This document shows positions 44,295 to 54,343 of a DNA stretch of 64,000 nucleotides, piece by piece. The translations under genes and the position numbers were made by a program. Location of the stretch: the NCBI GenBank assembly GCA_008690995.1, contig VRMN01000010.1, forward strand, positions 372,001 to 436,000, in the 5' to 3' direction. This stretch comes from Porphyridium purpureum. Taxonomy: Eukaryota > Rhodophyta > Bangiophyceae > Porphyridiales > Porphyridiaceae. Below the pieces are notes generated by a model. The model did no database searches and was not told the DNA's origin. It was given only the letters and a program-made list of their open reading frames with translations. Within the stretch, counting starts at the first letter, position 1. Each line of letters opens with the position of its first letter.

Positions 44295-47200
44295 AGATTC
44301 GTGGAATCGTCGCGCGTTGACGTCGGAAGAGACCATGTCGCGTGATCAGTTGGAGGAGTACTTGGGAATTACAGATAAGCCGTTTGATGTGATTGAGAAT
44401 GGATCGTATAAGCAGCAGCAGGAGTGGATGCGAAAGAAGGAAAGCGATAATTTGACCTTGCGCGTAGAGAATGCGCGTCTTAAGAAAGAGCTGGAAGAAC
44501 GCGACCAGGCGGCAGCAGCAGCGCCAGCAGCAGGCGGGAAAGTTGTAGCTGTGGCGACACAGTTGATGGATCCCTCGAACGCTGAGGCGATGGATCGCGA
44601 CGTGGCCGACCTCACAACTAAACTTGAAGAGGCGCAACGGGAGCTGCATGACAGAAACGAGCTCCATCGACTGTATTCCGAGCAAATGGAAGACCTGCGG
44701 GAGCTGGAGGACAGAGAGGACGAGTTGAGACATCAGCTTGTGGAGTATGTAGAAAGAAATCAGGCTCTAGAGGACCAGCTCAGCAGCGTGCTCAATGACA
44801 GGGACGACGCATGCGCCATGTACTCTCAAAAGGAGCGGGAACTTCAAGACATACACGTTCAGTATGACCAACTCAAGAGAGAGTTTGAAGTGCAGGCTGA
44901 AAATTATGTTGTGATTCACGAGCAGCTTGACAAAGCGCGGGCTGAACGAGATGACGCTCGTGCGCAATGTTCGGAAAGGGAAAGAGAAGCAGAGCAGACA
45001 AAAATTGAGCACATTCAGCTTACGCAGCAACTCACCGATCAAGTTCAGCACTCGCAGGCTCTTCAGGAGCAGCTCAAAGGTATCTCGAGTGAAAGAGATG
45101 AAATTCAATCGCGGTTGGCAGAAAAGGACGAACAAGTGGAGCATGCCAAGCGCCTGGAAGAACAGCTGAGGACTGAGCTAAAGGAGCAGATGGAATGGAA
45201 TAAGGCTACTCAAGATCAGCTGAAAGAGGTGTCGTGCAAGAGAGATGAGGCAGCAAAGATTTGCTCATCCAAGGATGACGAAATCGAAAGCCTCATATCG
45301 AGAGCAAGTGAGTACACCATGAAGCAAGAAGAACAAGCGAAAGAAATTGAGAGTCTCCGTGATCAGCTTCAGTGCGCACTGGCAGCCCAGGACAATGCCC
45401 GTGCCCTTTCTTTGGCAAAGGAAGAAGATTTGGATCAGAGCGAAAGTGAGCTGAACAACGTGAAACATCAACTGGCGGAAGAGACAGATAGCAGGCTGTC
45501 GTTGCAGGGACAGCTTGATAGCGCCTTGGCGACTGTTGAGAAGTTTCAGACACAATGGTCAACAAGTACGGAGCGTTTGGAAAAAGCTGAAAACGATCAC
45601 GAGCAGCTCGAACGTGAGCTCGTGGCAAAGGCCAAAGTAATCGAGAACTTGCAAAAGCTGCGGGATGATGCACTATTTGAGCAAGAAAATCTCAAAGGAC
45701 AGCTGTCGGAGCACATGAACAACCATGAGAGTGCGCAGCATCAGCTTCAAACCGCCCTTGCTGCAAACGACGACGCTTTCGCCCTGTCGATAAGACGAGG
45801 GGAGGAACGAGAACAAACGCTTGTGAAGGAGCTGGCGGGCTTCCAAGAGCGAGACATTGATATTGGCGCTGCTCTTTCTGCAAAGGACGCAGCCATTGCA
45901 GCTGCGCGCATCGAGTGCAAGCTTATTGAAGACAATTGCGCAGAGCTGAGGCACAGGAATGAGGAGCTGCAGGTCGAGCTGCAGGATATACAAATCCAAC
46001 TGCAAGGGGAACGCGACATGTACGCTCGTGCGCTTGACCAGGAAAGGCAAAGAGCCGAAGAGATGAATGAGAGGCTGCTGGATGCTCGCAAGGAAAATGA
46101 CGAGCTGCAAGTCCTGCGCGCTGCGGAATTGGAAGCAGCAGATCTGCAGGCGAAAGAGATGCAAGAAAAGCTAACTCAGCTTGAAAAGCATTGCTGCAGG
46201 TTGTCGGCCCAGGCACAGGAGATGAGCACTGACGCTACGGCGCAGCAGGAATATATTGCTCGTCTCAAAGAGCGAGTTTCCACCCTGGAGAGTGAAGCCC
46301 AATCTCTGTGTGCAGAGAATGCTGGTCTGCGGGCAAAACTTGAGGAACTCACAGATGTTGTGCAAGATGATTCAAGCGGACATCCTACAGGCAATGAAGT
46401 GTCTCGGGATTCCAAGATTCAGCAGCTTCAGCAGGCGCTTGACGAGAAGGAAGAGCTGTTCAGCAGCATGGAGGATGCGTTGGCGACGCAAAAAGAGCGC
46501 TGTGAAGAACTTCATGATAAAGTGGCCGAGGCAGAAGCAACCATCCAAGCCATGCAGGATTCGTTGGACGCCCAACACGACCTTGCTTGGGAGACTGAGA
46601 AAGAGAAGCAGCATGAGATTTCAATACTGCGCGCATCGTTGGAGGAAAAAGTGGATCAATATGGCGGTCTTTCCAAGAAGCACGAAGAATCGGAGAATCG
46701 CGTCTTTTGTTTGGAACGCACGCTCGCCTCGTTGCAGGCTGACTTGAGCAGCTCGGAAGAATCGAGATTCACGCTCGAGAGCGAGCTGTCTCGTGCCCGA
46801 GCGCGTGTGCAAGAGCTCTTATCATCCGCGCAAGATGCCGCCATGGCGTCGCAGGTCGTTGGGACTCTGACACAAAAACTTCTCGCGGAGGAAGCGGCAA
46901 GTCGCCGACTCCAAAGCGACCTTGACAAATTGACGAAACGCCTCAGTGAGTCGCAGGATGCACGAACGAGTCTGCCAAGCCAGCCAGCCGAGCTCCCAAC
47001 CTCCATGGACGAGCCGTGGAAGTCGATTTTGGCGGCTCTGAGCCGTCGCGTGGACGAAGTTGAGGTGAGTATGGGACAGGAGTACTGGGCCGTGCTGGCG
47101 TTGCGTCAAATGGAGAGCCACGCGTACGAGTACTTTGAAGTCCTACGAGCCGCAGTAGTGCGTATCAACGAAATGCTTGACAAGCATGCAGCGCGGCAGT

Positions 47201-47340
47201 TGTCGCATGGGACAAAGGCTAAGAAGGGCAGCCGTAAGGTGCACAGACCGCGCGCGCTCCAACATCAACCTGAAAACCAGTCAGAAAACCACCCAGACAA
47301 GCTCCACGTGTCTGCTGGAAACTGGTCAGCAATCATGTAA
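44281..47340 (+). CDS. Large coiled-coil protein
   Basis: A 1019-residue protein that is almost entirely heptad-repeat coiled coil from about residue 45 to 935, rich in Glu, Gln, Leu, Lys and Ala. It recalls golgins, myosin tails or centrosomal scaffolds in composition, but no terminal domain (GRIP, GRAB, motor) is seen. The short N-terminus is non-helical (MSAFEDSWNRRALTSEE). The C-terminal 80 residues leave the coil: a conserved-looking helical segment (EEVSMGQEYW-type, YEYFEVLRAAVVRINEML) and a basic Gln/His-rich tail. Coiled-coil composition alone does not give orthology, so function is open; a structural tether or cytoskeletal role is inference. Preceded by two GTACAGT boxes; the next gene follows after 93 bp on the same strand. 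Confidence 0.85.
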   Translation: MSAFEDSWNRRALTSEETMSRDQLEEYLGITDKPFDVIENGSYKQQQEWMRKKESDNLTLRVENARLKKELEERDQAAAAAPAAGGKVVAVATQLMDPSNAEAMDRDVADLTTKLEEAQRELHDRNELHRLYSEQMEDLRELEDREDELRHQLVEYVERNQALEDQLSSVLNDRDDACAMYSQKERELQDIHVQYDQLKREFEVQAENYVVIHEQLDKARAERDDARAQCSEREREAEQTKIEHIQLTQQLTDQVQHSQALQEQLKGISSERDEIQSRLAEKDEQVEHAKRLEEQLRTELKEQMEWNKATQDQLKEVSCKRDEAAKICSSKDDEIESLISRASEYTMKQEEQAKEIESLRDQLQCALAAQDNARALSLAKEEDLDQSESELNNVKHQLAEETDSRLSLQGQLDSALATVEKFQTQWSTSTERLEKAENDHEQLERELVAKAKVIENLQKLRDDALFEQENLKGQLSEHMNNHESAQHQLQTALAANDDAFALSIRRGEEREQTLVKELAGFQERDIDIGAALSAKDAAIAAARIECKLIEDNCAELRHRNEELQVELQDIQIQLQGERDMYARALDQERQRAEEMNERLLDARKENDELQVLRAAELEAADLQAKEMQEKLTQLEKHCCRLSAQAQEMSTDATAQQEYIARLKERVSTLESEAQSLCAENAGLRAKLEELTDVVQDDSSGHPTGNEVSRDSKIQQLQQALDEKEELFSSMEDALATQKERCEELHDKVAEAEATIQAMQDSLDAQHDLAWETEKEKQHEISILRASLEEKVDQYGGLSKKHEESENRVFCLERTLASLQADLSSSEESRFTLESELSRARARVQELLSSAQDAAMASQVVGTLTQKLLAEEAASRRLQSDLDKLTKRLSESQDARTSLPSQPAELPTSMDEPWKSILAALSRRVDEVEVSMGQEYWAVLALRQMESHAYEYFEVLRAAVVRINEMLDKHAARQLSHGTKAKKGSRKVHRPRALQHQPENQSENHPDKLHVSAGNWSAIM

Positions 47341-47433
47341 AGTCGCACGAAATAAAGGAAGCATTCTGTCCTGACAGCGAGCGACAAGTGTTTGTGGAAG
47401 AAGGTTGACGATTCTTGCGCGCCGCTTGCGAAC

Positions 47434-47877
47434 ATGTTGAAGCTGTGTTTGCTCGCTCCAGCGCCAGAGACCGACCTGCGCGCGCTCAAGACGCGCAGCG
47501 CAGGGCACTCGTACCTGCTTGCGCCAGACGGGGTGGCGGATGCATGTGACCCGCCAAAAGATGGCACCGCGCCCGTGTTCGGAGTCAGTGCGGCGCGGCT
47601 CGCAGAGGTGGTCAAGGCAGTGATGGCGGAAGAGACAAACACGGTGTGCAAGAGCGACAGGGAGGAGGGTGGGAAGCGCGTAAGCAGCTACGTGTGCCGG
47701 ACAAAACTCATAGGATATCCTGACTTGCTGATGTTTGAGGTGATTCCAGTCGACGACGCAAATGCGACGCTGGCAATCTACAGCCGTAGCGTGTACGGCT
47801 TTGGCGACTGGGGAGTGAACAAGGCGCGCGTTGACCGCCTCGTGGATTTGATAGGAAAGCGCTTGACGCCCGCGTAA
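47434..47877 (+). CDS. DUF1499 family protein
   Basis: A 147-residue protein of the DUF1499 family, found in bacteria and in plastid-bearing eukaryotes; no biochemical function is established to my knowledge. The conserved C-terminal part is clear: YPDLLMFEVIP, the IYSRSVYGFGDWGVNKARVD block, and VDRLVDLIGKRL. The N-terminal 45 residues look poorly conserved and could carry a short targeting signal. Codons upstream of the ATG (47434) extend the frame only to a TTG. It follows the coiled-coil gene closely (93 bp) in the same direction, so its promoter must lie in or just after that gene's 3' end; it meets CofG tail-to-tail after 112 bp. Confidence 0.75.
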   Translation: MLKLCLLAPAPETDLRALKTRSAGHSYLLAPDGVADACDPPKDGTAPVFGVSAARLAEVVKAVMAEETNTVCKSDREEGGKRVSSYVCRTKLIGYPDLLMFEVIPVDDANATLAIYSRSVYGFGDWGVNKARVDRLVDLIGKRLTPA

Positions 47878-47989
47878 AAGCTTAGGAGCAGGCCGCATGC
47901 AGAGCAGACGAGGCGTCGGTTCGTCGCTGCCTTCCCCGTTTTTCGTCGGTGTGTGGGTTAGTTGGTCGGCTAGTTAAAGACGTAAATGT

Positions 47990-49021
47990 TTACGGCACGT
48001 GGAGGAGCGTTGCTGATTGTTGTATGCGCTCGTGCCATTCGCGCACAAGTTCACTTACGCGGGCTGAGCGACACCAAGAGTAGAACGACTTGTGCACCGG
48101 CAAGCGCATGCCGAGCTGAAATCCGCGCACAGCCAGAGCATTGGACAATGAGCTCATCGAAGGAAACGCGTACAATGGATTAACTTCATCCCGAACAATC
48201 CCAAGTCCACCCAAATCTGATGCGCCGAGCTCCACGCACTGGACAATCTGGCCCAGGTCCATCAGATTGGCAGGTACCTGGATTGCAACACTCTCTGGCA
48301 GCAACGCGCGTGCCAAGCGCACAGTTTCGAACAGGTATTCGGCGTCAATCTCGGACATGCGCGGCGTCATTGGACTGCGTTGGTCCGCGCTTGAGGTTTC
48401 TGCGCGCGAAGACTGCCCCGGCTGGAACGGCTGCAGGATAATTTCTTGGATATGAGAATACTCTCTGTGCACTTGAGCTATGTATTGCAGCGAGTCTCGC
48501 GTGTCGCGTTCGCGGTGCTCACCTATATTCAGCAGTAAACCTGTGGTGAACGGAACACGCAGCTTACCCGCCTGCTCGAGCTGTTGTTTCCGCAAAGCGA
48601 CATCTTTGCTGGGAGCGCGAAAATGCGGACCGCCCTTCAGCTGCAGCGCAGGACTTGTTGACTCCAGCATAAGCCCCATACTGGCATTCACGTGTGCCAA
48701 CTGGTCCATTTCGGCCCAGCTGAGCGGACCGACATTTGTGTGCGGCAACATGCCATGCTTCAGAGCCTGATCACAAACATTCAGCACGGTCTTGAACCAC
48801 GATTCACGTTGTGCAGAGCGCGGATGCACCTCACCGCTCAACACCAAAATCTCGCACACGTCTTGCGCCCGTGCCGCGCGCAGCTCGGCGGCTACCGCAT
48901 CGGCGCCGATCAATGCGAGAGCGCCGTCCTGCCGGAACGTGCAGTACGTGCACCGATTGAAGCAGAAGTACGTCGGCACAACAGTGTGAGCGACAGAGTA
49001 GCTCACCACGGCCCTTGCCAT
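47990..49021 (-). CDS. cofG: 7,8-didemethyl-8-hydroxy-5-deazariboflavin synthase, CofG subunit (radical SAM)
   Basis: A 343-residue radical-SAM enzyme matching CofG, one half of FO synthase. With CofH it joins tyrosine to a flavin precursor to form 8-hydroxy-5-deazaflavin (FO/8-HDF), known as the antenna chromophore of some algal and animal photolyases. The [4Fe-4S] motif CFNRCTYC has cysteines at 20, 24 and 27. Other CofG segments are EILVLSGEVHP, HGMLPHTNVGPLSWAEMDQL, LMLESTSP, TTGLLLNIGE, QEIILQPF and VQVPANL-type IQVPANLMD. No CofH domain is fused, so a separate CofH gene is expected elsewhere. The ATG at 49021 is chosen; upstream in-frame codons start at GTG. With so short an N-terminus no organelle signal is evident. 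Divergent from the ankyrin gene (216 bp). Confidence 0.93.
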   Translation of the reverse strand: MARAVVSYSVAHTVVPTYFCFNRCTYCTFRQDGALALIGADAVAAELRAARAQDVCEILVLSGEVHPRSAQRESWFKTVLNVCDQALKHGMLPHTNVGPLSWAEMDQLAHVNASMGLMLESTSPALQLKGGPHFRAPSKDVALRKQQLEQAGKLRVPFTTGLLLNIGEHRERDTRDSLQYIAQVHREYSHIQEIILQPFQPGQSSRAETSSADQRSPMTPRMSEIDAEYLFETVRLARALLPESVAIQVPANLMDLGQIVQCVELGASDLGGLGIVRDEVNPLYAFPSMSSLSNALAVRGFQLGMRLPVHKSFYSWCRSARVSELVREWHERIQQSATLLHVP

Positions 49022-49237
49022 CACTCCAGGAGCGCCGGGGCTCGGCGGAGGTCGAGGTAGCGCCCCGGCTGTCACGCGCTGCGGTCCCGAACGCCCTTTG
49101 AAGACGGTTGCTGGTGTTGCTCTGCCGTGCGATCACGTGCGCACGAGGCCGAGCGCAACTGCGAGCGAGTCAGAGCCAGAGTTCGATCAACGGGAGAGAG
49201 TGTGAGACGGAGGTTGAGCTTGCCTGAGTGGGTCGGT

Positions 49238-50263
49238 ATGGAGAATCAGGGACCGAATCAGCCGGCAAAGCGCGTCAAACGCAACGAGCGACCGGAAAGC
49301 GTAGCCGAAATGATGTCGGCGGCGTGGAATGGGCAAGCACATGAGCTGATGCGTCTCCTCGACTGCGGACTGTGTGCGAATCTGCGCAATGAGAAAGGAC
49401 AGACGCCGTTGCTGCTGGCCGCGTCGCAGGAGAACGAGGATTGCGTGCGCCTGCTGATCGCACGCGGCGCTGATGTGAACGCGGCAGATCCGGACGGAAG
49501 CACGGCGCTCATTCTCGCGGCTCAGAACGGTAATGATGATCTAGCGCGGCTACTGGTCCAGCACGGTGCCAAAGTGAATGCCTCGAACCAATTGGGCGTG
49601 ACAGTCTTGATGTGCGCGGCAGCATGGGGGCGTGAATCATGCGTGCAAAAGCTCCTGTGGTGCGGCGCGGATGTGAACCCTACAGATGACCATGGATCCA
49701 GCGCGCTTATGTATGCCGCGGAAGCTGCGAGCGCCGAGGCGGTTAGCGTGCTTGTTTACCATGGAGCGAACGTGGCAGGAATCAATGCGTATGGGTGCAA
49801 TGCTCTTCACTTTGTGGCCAAATCATCGCCGTTGGAATCGAGTGCGCGCGTCGCGGATACAGCCAGGGATTGGAGCGTCTTAAACACTGTCCATATGCTT
49901 GCTAGACACCGTGTGTCATTTAACGCAGCGGACGAGAATGGGAATACTCCGCTCGACTATTTCGCTCTGCATGAAACCCGTTCGGCGCAGCAAGCATCGG
50001 ATGTGTTTGAACTTCTGGTGCTCGATGGCGCCGACATCAACCGCAACGCAGAGAACAAGAACAGGGTGACGGCTTTGATGCTGCTTTTGAGGCGAGACCA
50101 AAGTGAAGATTTTTTGGCTGCCCACAGTGTTGAAGCCACGCTGGTGCTAAATGCCGGTCGGCTCAATCGCGCGCATGTCTCGCGCTCACTCACGGAATGG
50201 CCCCTGCGGAGAAGTGAGGATCGTCTTGGAAACACTGCGTCAAATAACGAGATTATGTCTTGA
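49238..50263 (+). CDS. Ankyrin-repeat protein (paralogue A)
   Basis: A 341-residue protein with a basic N-terminal stretch (PAKRVKRNERP, possible nuclear signal) and about seven ankyrin units. Good consensus units include GQTPLLLAASQENEDCVRLL, GSTALILAAQNGNDDLARLL and GVTVLMCAAAWGRESCVQKLL; later units are degenerate. A C-terminal block reads FELLVLDGADINRNAENKN, followed by MLLLRR. A protein-interaction role is typical of the family, and the partner is unknown. The same architecture and C-terminal block recur in the protein at 57701-58690. Start is the first in-frame ATG (49238); codons upstream begin at GTG. Confidence 0.85.
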   Translation: MENQGPNQPAKRVKRNERPESVAEMMSAAWNGQAHELMRLLDCGLCANLRNEKGQTPLLLAASQENEDCVRLLIARGADVNAADPDGSTALILAAQNGNDDLARLLVQHGAKVNASNQLGVTVLMCAAAWGRESCVQKLLWCGADVNPTDDHGSSALMYAAEAASAEAVSVLVYHGANVAGINAYGCNALHFVAKSSPLESSARVADTARDWSVLNTVHMLARHRVSFNAADENGNTPLDYFALHETRSAQQASDVFELLVLDGADINRNAENKNRVTALMLLLRRDQSEDFLAAHSVEATLVLNAGRLNRAHVSRSLTEWPLRRSEDRLGNTASNNEIMS

Positions 50264-52677
50264 TCTTCTCCTCCGTGCCACCAAAGAAGTTCAGGGAGTC
50301 TTCATGCCCCAGGACGGTTACCTATGACCCACGATTTTATTTTATTTTTCACTTCTTTGAGAGTCGCGGCGATCTGGCTCGATGTATCCTTTTCCCGCAT
50401 TTTGAGTGCTGCCTTTGTGCGCGGGATTTGAGTTTTCAAGAGATTCAGAAAAGGCGATTCAATATCTGCGCGGCCGCCAAACAATCCTCAGGAATTTCAG
50501 TCGAGCAGGAAAGAACATATACCAGCTCCTTAGAAGCACTTGCACGAGTCTCGCGAGTGGGAGTCATGTTTACCATGTTACACGATGCCCCACTGAAGCC
50601 ATTGAAATCTTCACTGGCCGTACGCGAGCGCCAGTCTACTACAGAGCGTATCAGACTTTAAGCTCTTTCGCATGCTTCCAGGGCCGCTTCATCGATTGGC
50701 GCGGTCCCCGACTTTTGCACTGCTCTGCCATCCGAGCTTGAATTTGGGGAAAGTGTCGGGGTCATACTCGAGTCTGACCAAAAAATCATAAGAAGTATGG
50801 TATTTTCTGTGCGTCGCGGACCTTACGGACTAGGTCTAAACGATGCATTCGACAGTTGAAGTAGGGCGTTTACATTTGCGTCCGACGGAAAGACTTGACG
50901 CACGAGTGAATCAACTTTTGTGCATCCTTGACAGTTATTTTATCTATGCAGGCAAACCCACCACGTGCAAGGTCAATCTCAATTGGATTCTCGGCCAATG
51001 CACCGGAAAGAAAGTCGGCTTGCGCCATGCGCAAGCATCAGACACTCGGTACAGCTCAACCCATCGCAACCGCACGCTGCGATTCCTTTTCCCACTGTTT
51101 ACGCCGAACCCGACAGCGTGAGCTGAGCAAAGTTCAAGTAGAACTTGTCATGGACAGCGAGATTCAGAGGTTGAGGTTCGGCATGATGTGGATTAGGATT
51201 GGCACGGTCAAGTGCGCGGCGTCTCTTGAAGCCGCAAGCGTCGGCGGGAACATAGAAAGTGAGAAGAGAAAGGCAGTCTGAGATATTCACCCATGCTGGA
51301 CACGCGCATGCTGGCGCTGTTTTGATCAAGGAGACCTTGCCTGTCCTCTTTGATGCTGAGCATGTGCATCACCGTGGCTTTTGCAAACTGCTTGCTCTGC
51401 ACGCTGGAGCTGCTGGATCATGCTCGTGTCGTTATCCATTGGGGTATACTAGACAGTCCCCATTGTATTTGCCCTGCTTCACGTGCGCGGCTTTGTTATT
51501 CCGACTGAACTTTCGGACGTCATTCAAGCATCCCGCTTTTAGTTCGCATGCGCGTTTGGAATGTCTGCTTGATGCTGCGTATCCGTTTTGTCCGAATGTC
51601 ACATCTACAGAGCTGAAATCGTTTGAAGGCTCACGGTCGAAACGAGTAAGAGCCCCAGGAGGAAGAGCGAATTTGAGTGGTCATCCCTTTAAATGGTCTG
51701 TGGACATATATGTCCTCGGGCGAACCGCATTCCGCGATTCCCGCGCAGGATGCCCGAAGGTGTTCATCGAAATCACATGGAAAAGCGCACAGGAAAGTGG
51801 CGCTGAGGGACGTGCCGAGAATAAAAGCGTTATGTCCCGCCGCTTCCTTTGCTGCCTGACGCTGCAAAATATACAGGACACGAAAGGGTCGCTCATTCCT
51901 TTCCTGATCCTGTTCAGTGCCATACCAAGAAGAAGACCGTCTATCACATCTGTGACTCCCGGCGCCAATCCCATTTCTGCGTGCGCCTGCGTGAGGCTGT
52001 GTGCAGTGGAGCACTGCCCATCACTCACCACCAACACATCTGCTCGATGTCCCGGCGCATCAGCAGCAGACAAACGAGACTTGTCCCCCCCCACCTTGCC
52101 CGCACAAACGCCACCCGAAACATTAAAAAAACACGAATCAATCATTTTATAACGAAACCTTAAAATATCCCGAGCAAAGGTATGCACAGGACACACACTG
52201 TACCTCTCTCATGCTGGGTGAGTGTGGCTGAGGTACAGCGTATATTTAGTAGTGTACACTTTCTTAGGGTTCGAGGTTTCATTGGTGTTGTTTTGGTTCG
52301 GTCATCTTTATAGAGAAGCGCGGCGTTTTTATAGGAATGTGAGTGTGTGCATGATGCTAGCAAGCGCGCGTGGTTTTGATAGACGTGCTCGAGGTATTCA
52401 CGCGGTGGTGGCGTTTTAGAAGAAAGGTGTACAGTGTGTACATGCATGGAGAAACCCTACGGATGTGTAAGTTTATGTACAGTATGTACAGTGCGGGCAT
52501 GGAATTTGTTTTTTTGGCGGCGAGTCTGAGCGGCCGAGGGAGTGAACAGAGAGAGAAGAGAGAGAGACGGGGTTGAGGAAGGGAGTGAGTGGAGACGTGT
52601 GGGTTTTGCCGTGATTGCGGTTCGTGTGGGCGGGCTTGTTGCGGCGCGGCACGGCTCGCAAGGAGCGCGGGGGCGGA
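50264..52677. other. 2.4 kb with no firm gene; PP2C promoter boxes at its right end
   Basis: From 50264 to about 51650 nothing coding can be supported. A weak minus-strand candidate (51681-52145) is listed separately. At the right end, boxes occur as ACTGTACC (52197-52204), GGTACAGC (52232-52239), TGTACAGT (52428-52435), and a tandem TGTACAGT pair (52476-52483, 52485-52492). GAGAAACCCTA (52449-52459) lies among them. A purine-rich leader (52540-52580) follows before the PP2C start. Confidence 0.5.
51681..52145 (-). CDS. Weak hypothetical protein candidate
   Basis: An ATG-started frame of 154 codons with no recognisable family. In its favour: ACTGTACC lies 52 bp upstream of the ATG, which reads GGTACAGT in the direction of this frame, as in supported genes; and the composition is not extreme. 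Against: an overlapping plus-strand frame of about 300 codons is also open, no domain is visible, and the surrounding 2 kb looks non-coding. Confidence 0.22.
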   Translation of the reverse strand: MIDSCFFNVSGGVCAGKVGGDKSRLSAADAPGHRADVLVVSDGQCSTAHSLTQAHAEMGLAPGVTDVIDGLLLGMALNRIRKGMSDPFVSCIFCSVRQQRKRRDITLLFSARPSAPLSCALFHVISMNTFGHPARESRNAVRPRTYMSTDHLKG

Positions 52678-54015
52678 ATGAAGTCGATACGGAAGGCGCT
52701 CGGGATGGGTAGTGCTGCCGAAACGGCGAACGATCAGGACGCCGAAGGGGGGCCGCCGGCCGCGGCGACGGCTGCCGTCCCGGATCAGGCTGCTGCGACT
52801 GCGAATGCAGATGCGACAGTGGATACGAAGGATGAAGGTGTGGCAGAAGAGGCTGCGGCTGGAGCGTCCGCGGCGAATGTGGATGGCGACGGTTTCGCTG
52901 AAGAGGAGGAGACGCCAATGGTGGCGAATGAGCGGGAGGCAGGCACCGCGGCCTTTGCGAACGACACCTTGGCGAAGGCGAGCGGCACCTCTGCTGGTGC
53001 GCTGGACGGAGCAGTGGGCGAATTGGACTCGGACGTTGACGTGGATAAGGACGGAGAAGTGGCGGGCACAGAGCTGAATCCAGCGGAAGCGGTGGTCGTG
53101 GGATCGCTGGTGGTGTCACCAAAGGCGTCTGTGGCCAAGGCGTCGCAACCTTCGCAAGGCTATCATAACTACTTGGCAGACAATATGGACGATCTGCATC
53201 ACCGCGGAGGCGTGATGCACGGCAGCTCAATTCATAGCCTGGGCTTTACGGAGGACGCCAATCCGCGCTTCCGGCCGACAATGGAAGACGGCCATGTCAT
53301 CGCTGACGCGTTCCGTGGGATAGAGAGCGAAGGCTTTTTCGCCGTGTATGACGGGCATGGCGGTAGACAGGCCGTGGAGCTTGTGAACAAGCATCTGCAC
53401 GGTCTTTTTGCGGAGCAAATTTCAAAGTGCGGCGAGATCTCCGGCAACTCGCTGCCGCGCGTGTTTTACGAGGCGTACACGATGACAGATAAGATCCTTG
53501 CGCAGCACAAATGCCACTACGTAGGTACCACAGCAGTCACAAGTTTCATCACGCAGGAAGCACCAGGCGTGCGATGCGTCTACACGGCAAACGCCGGCGA
53601 CGCACGTGCTGTGCTGTGCTGTGGGCCGACGTCCAAGCGGGTATCGTACGACCACAAGGCCTCCGACACGGCTGAGCTGCAGCGCGTGTCGAATGGCGGC
53701 GGCTTTGTTGCAGCCAAGCGAGTGAATGGCGTTCTCTCAGTTTCAAGAGCGCTGGGAGACCACGCGATGAAGGACGTGGTGATCTGCGCGCCGCACGTCA
53801 CCCGCGAGCTCGTGGACCAACCCAACACGTACCTAGTTCTGGCGTGCGACGGGCTTTGGGACGTGATGAACGACGATGAAGTGGCCAAACAGATCCACGA
53901 GTACCACACCGTGAAAAACTACGACGTGCAACAGATCAGCAAACGTCTGGTGCGGCAAGCGCTCGAGCGCGGCTCAACCGATAATATTTCAGTCATGGTC
54001 ATTCGCATTCTGTGA
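52678..54015 (+). CDS. PP2C-type protein serine/threonine phosphatase
   Basis: A 445-residue metal-dependent phosphatase of the PPM/PP2C family. The first 150 residues are low-complexity Ala/Glu/Asp-rich and disordered. The catalytic domain covers about 180-445 with the expected motifs: RPTMEDGHV (M202-E203-D204), VYDGHGG (metal-binding D225 and G226), AGDARAVLC, SRALGDHAMK, LACDGLWDV (D391) and STDNISVMV (D435-N436). All manganese/magnesium ligands appear intact, so it should be active on phosphoserine/threonine proteins. No membrane or targeting signal is clear. The open frame starts at a TTG 21 codons earlier; the ATG at 52678 is chosen. Its upstream region has at least four GTACAGT-type boxes. 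Substrate and pathway cannot be told from sequence. Confidence 0.93.
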   Translation: MKSIRKALGMGSAAETANDQDAEGGPPAAATAAVPDQAAATANADATVDTKDEGVAEEAAAGASAANVDGDGFAEEEETPMVANEREAGTAAFANDTLAKASGTSAGALDGAVGELDSDVDVDKDGEVAGTELNPAEAVVVGSLVVSPKASVAKASQPSQGYHNYLADNMDDLHHRGGVMHGSSIHSLGFTEDANPRFRPTMEDGHVIADAFRGIESEGFFAVYDGHGGRQAVELVNKHLHGLFAEQISKCGEISGNSLPRVFYEAYTMTDKILAQHKCHYVGTTAVTSFITQEAPGVRCVYTANAGDARAVLCCGPTSKRVSYDHKASDTAELQRVSNGGGFVAAKRVNGVLSVSRALGDHAMKDVVICAPHVTRELVDQPNTYLVLACDGLWDVMNDDEVAKQIHEYHTVKNYDVQQISKRLVRQALERGSTDNISVMVIRIL

Positions 54016-54343
54016 TTACGTCTGCGAGAATACTTACTGCAGCGCAGCAGCGAAACAGCGCGACATATCATGTCGCTTGTCGTCGGCACGAATGCTAAAA
54101 GAAGAAGACCAGAAAAAGAAACGGGGATAGCCCGATCACGATGTACATAAAATTTTCAAATTTGAATCGATCTTCCTATCAAAAACCTCTCTTTTGATAT
54201 GAAAAGTGCAAGACCGCAACAAGTCGACCCGTGAAAGGTCGGGCAGAGCACATTGCGGAGGAAAGCGCGGCGTGTGCCAGCCAACGCAGCCGACTGGACG
54301 CAGCGGCCAACAAGGTGCTGCGCTCGGCCATTGAAGAAGAGAC
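54016..54343. other. Short intergenic region
   Basis: 328 bp between two plus-strand genes. No boxes of the kinds described elsewhere were noted. Nothing else visible. Confidence 0.35.

Noticed and set aside
51259-52152. 297-codon plus-strand open frame
   Set aside because: Begins at GTG, has no early ATG, no domain and compositional drift; likely chance.
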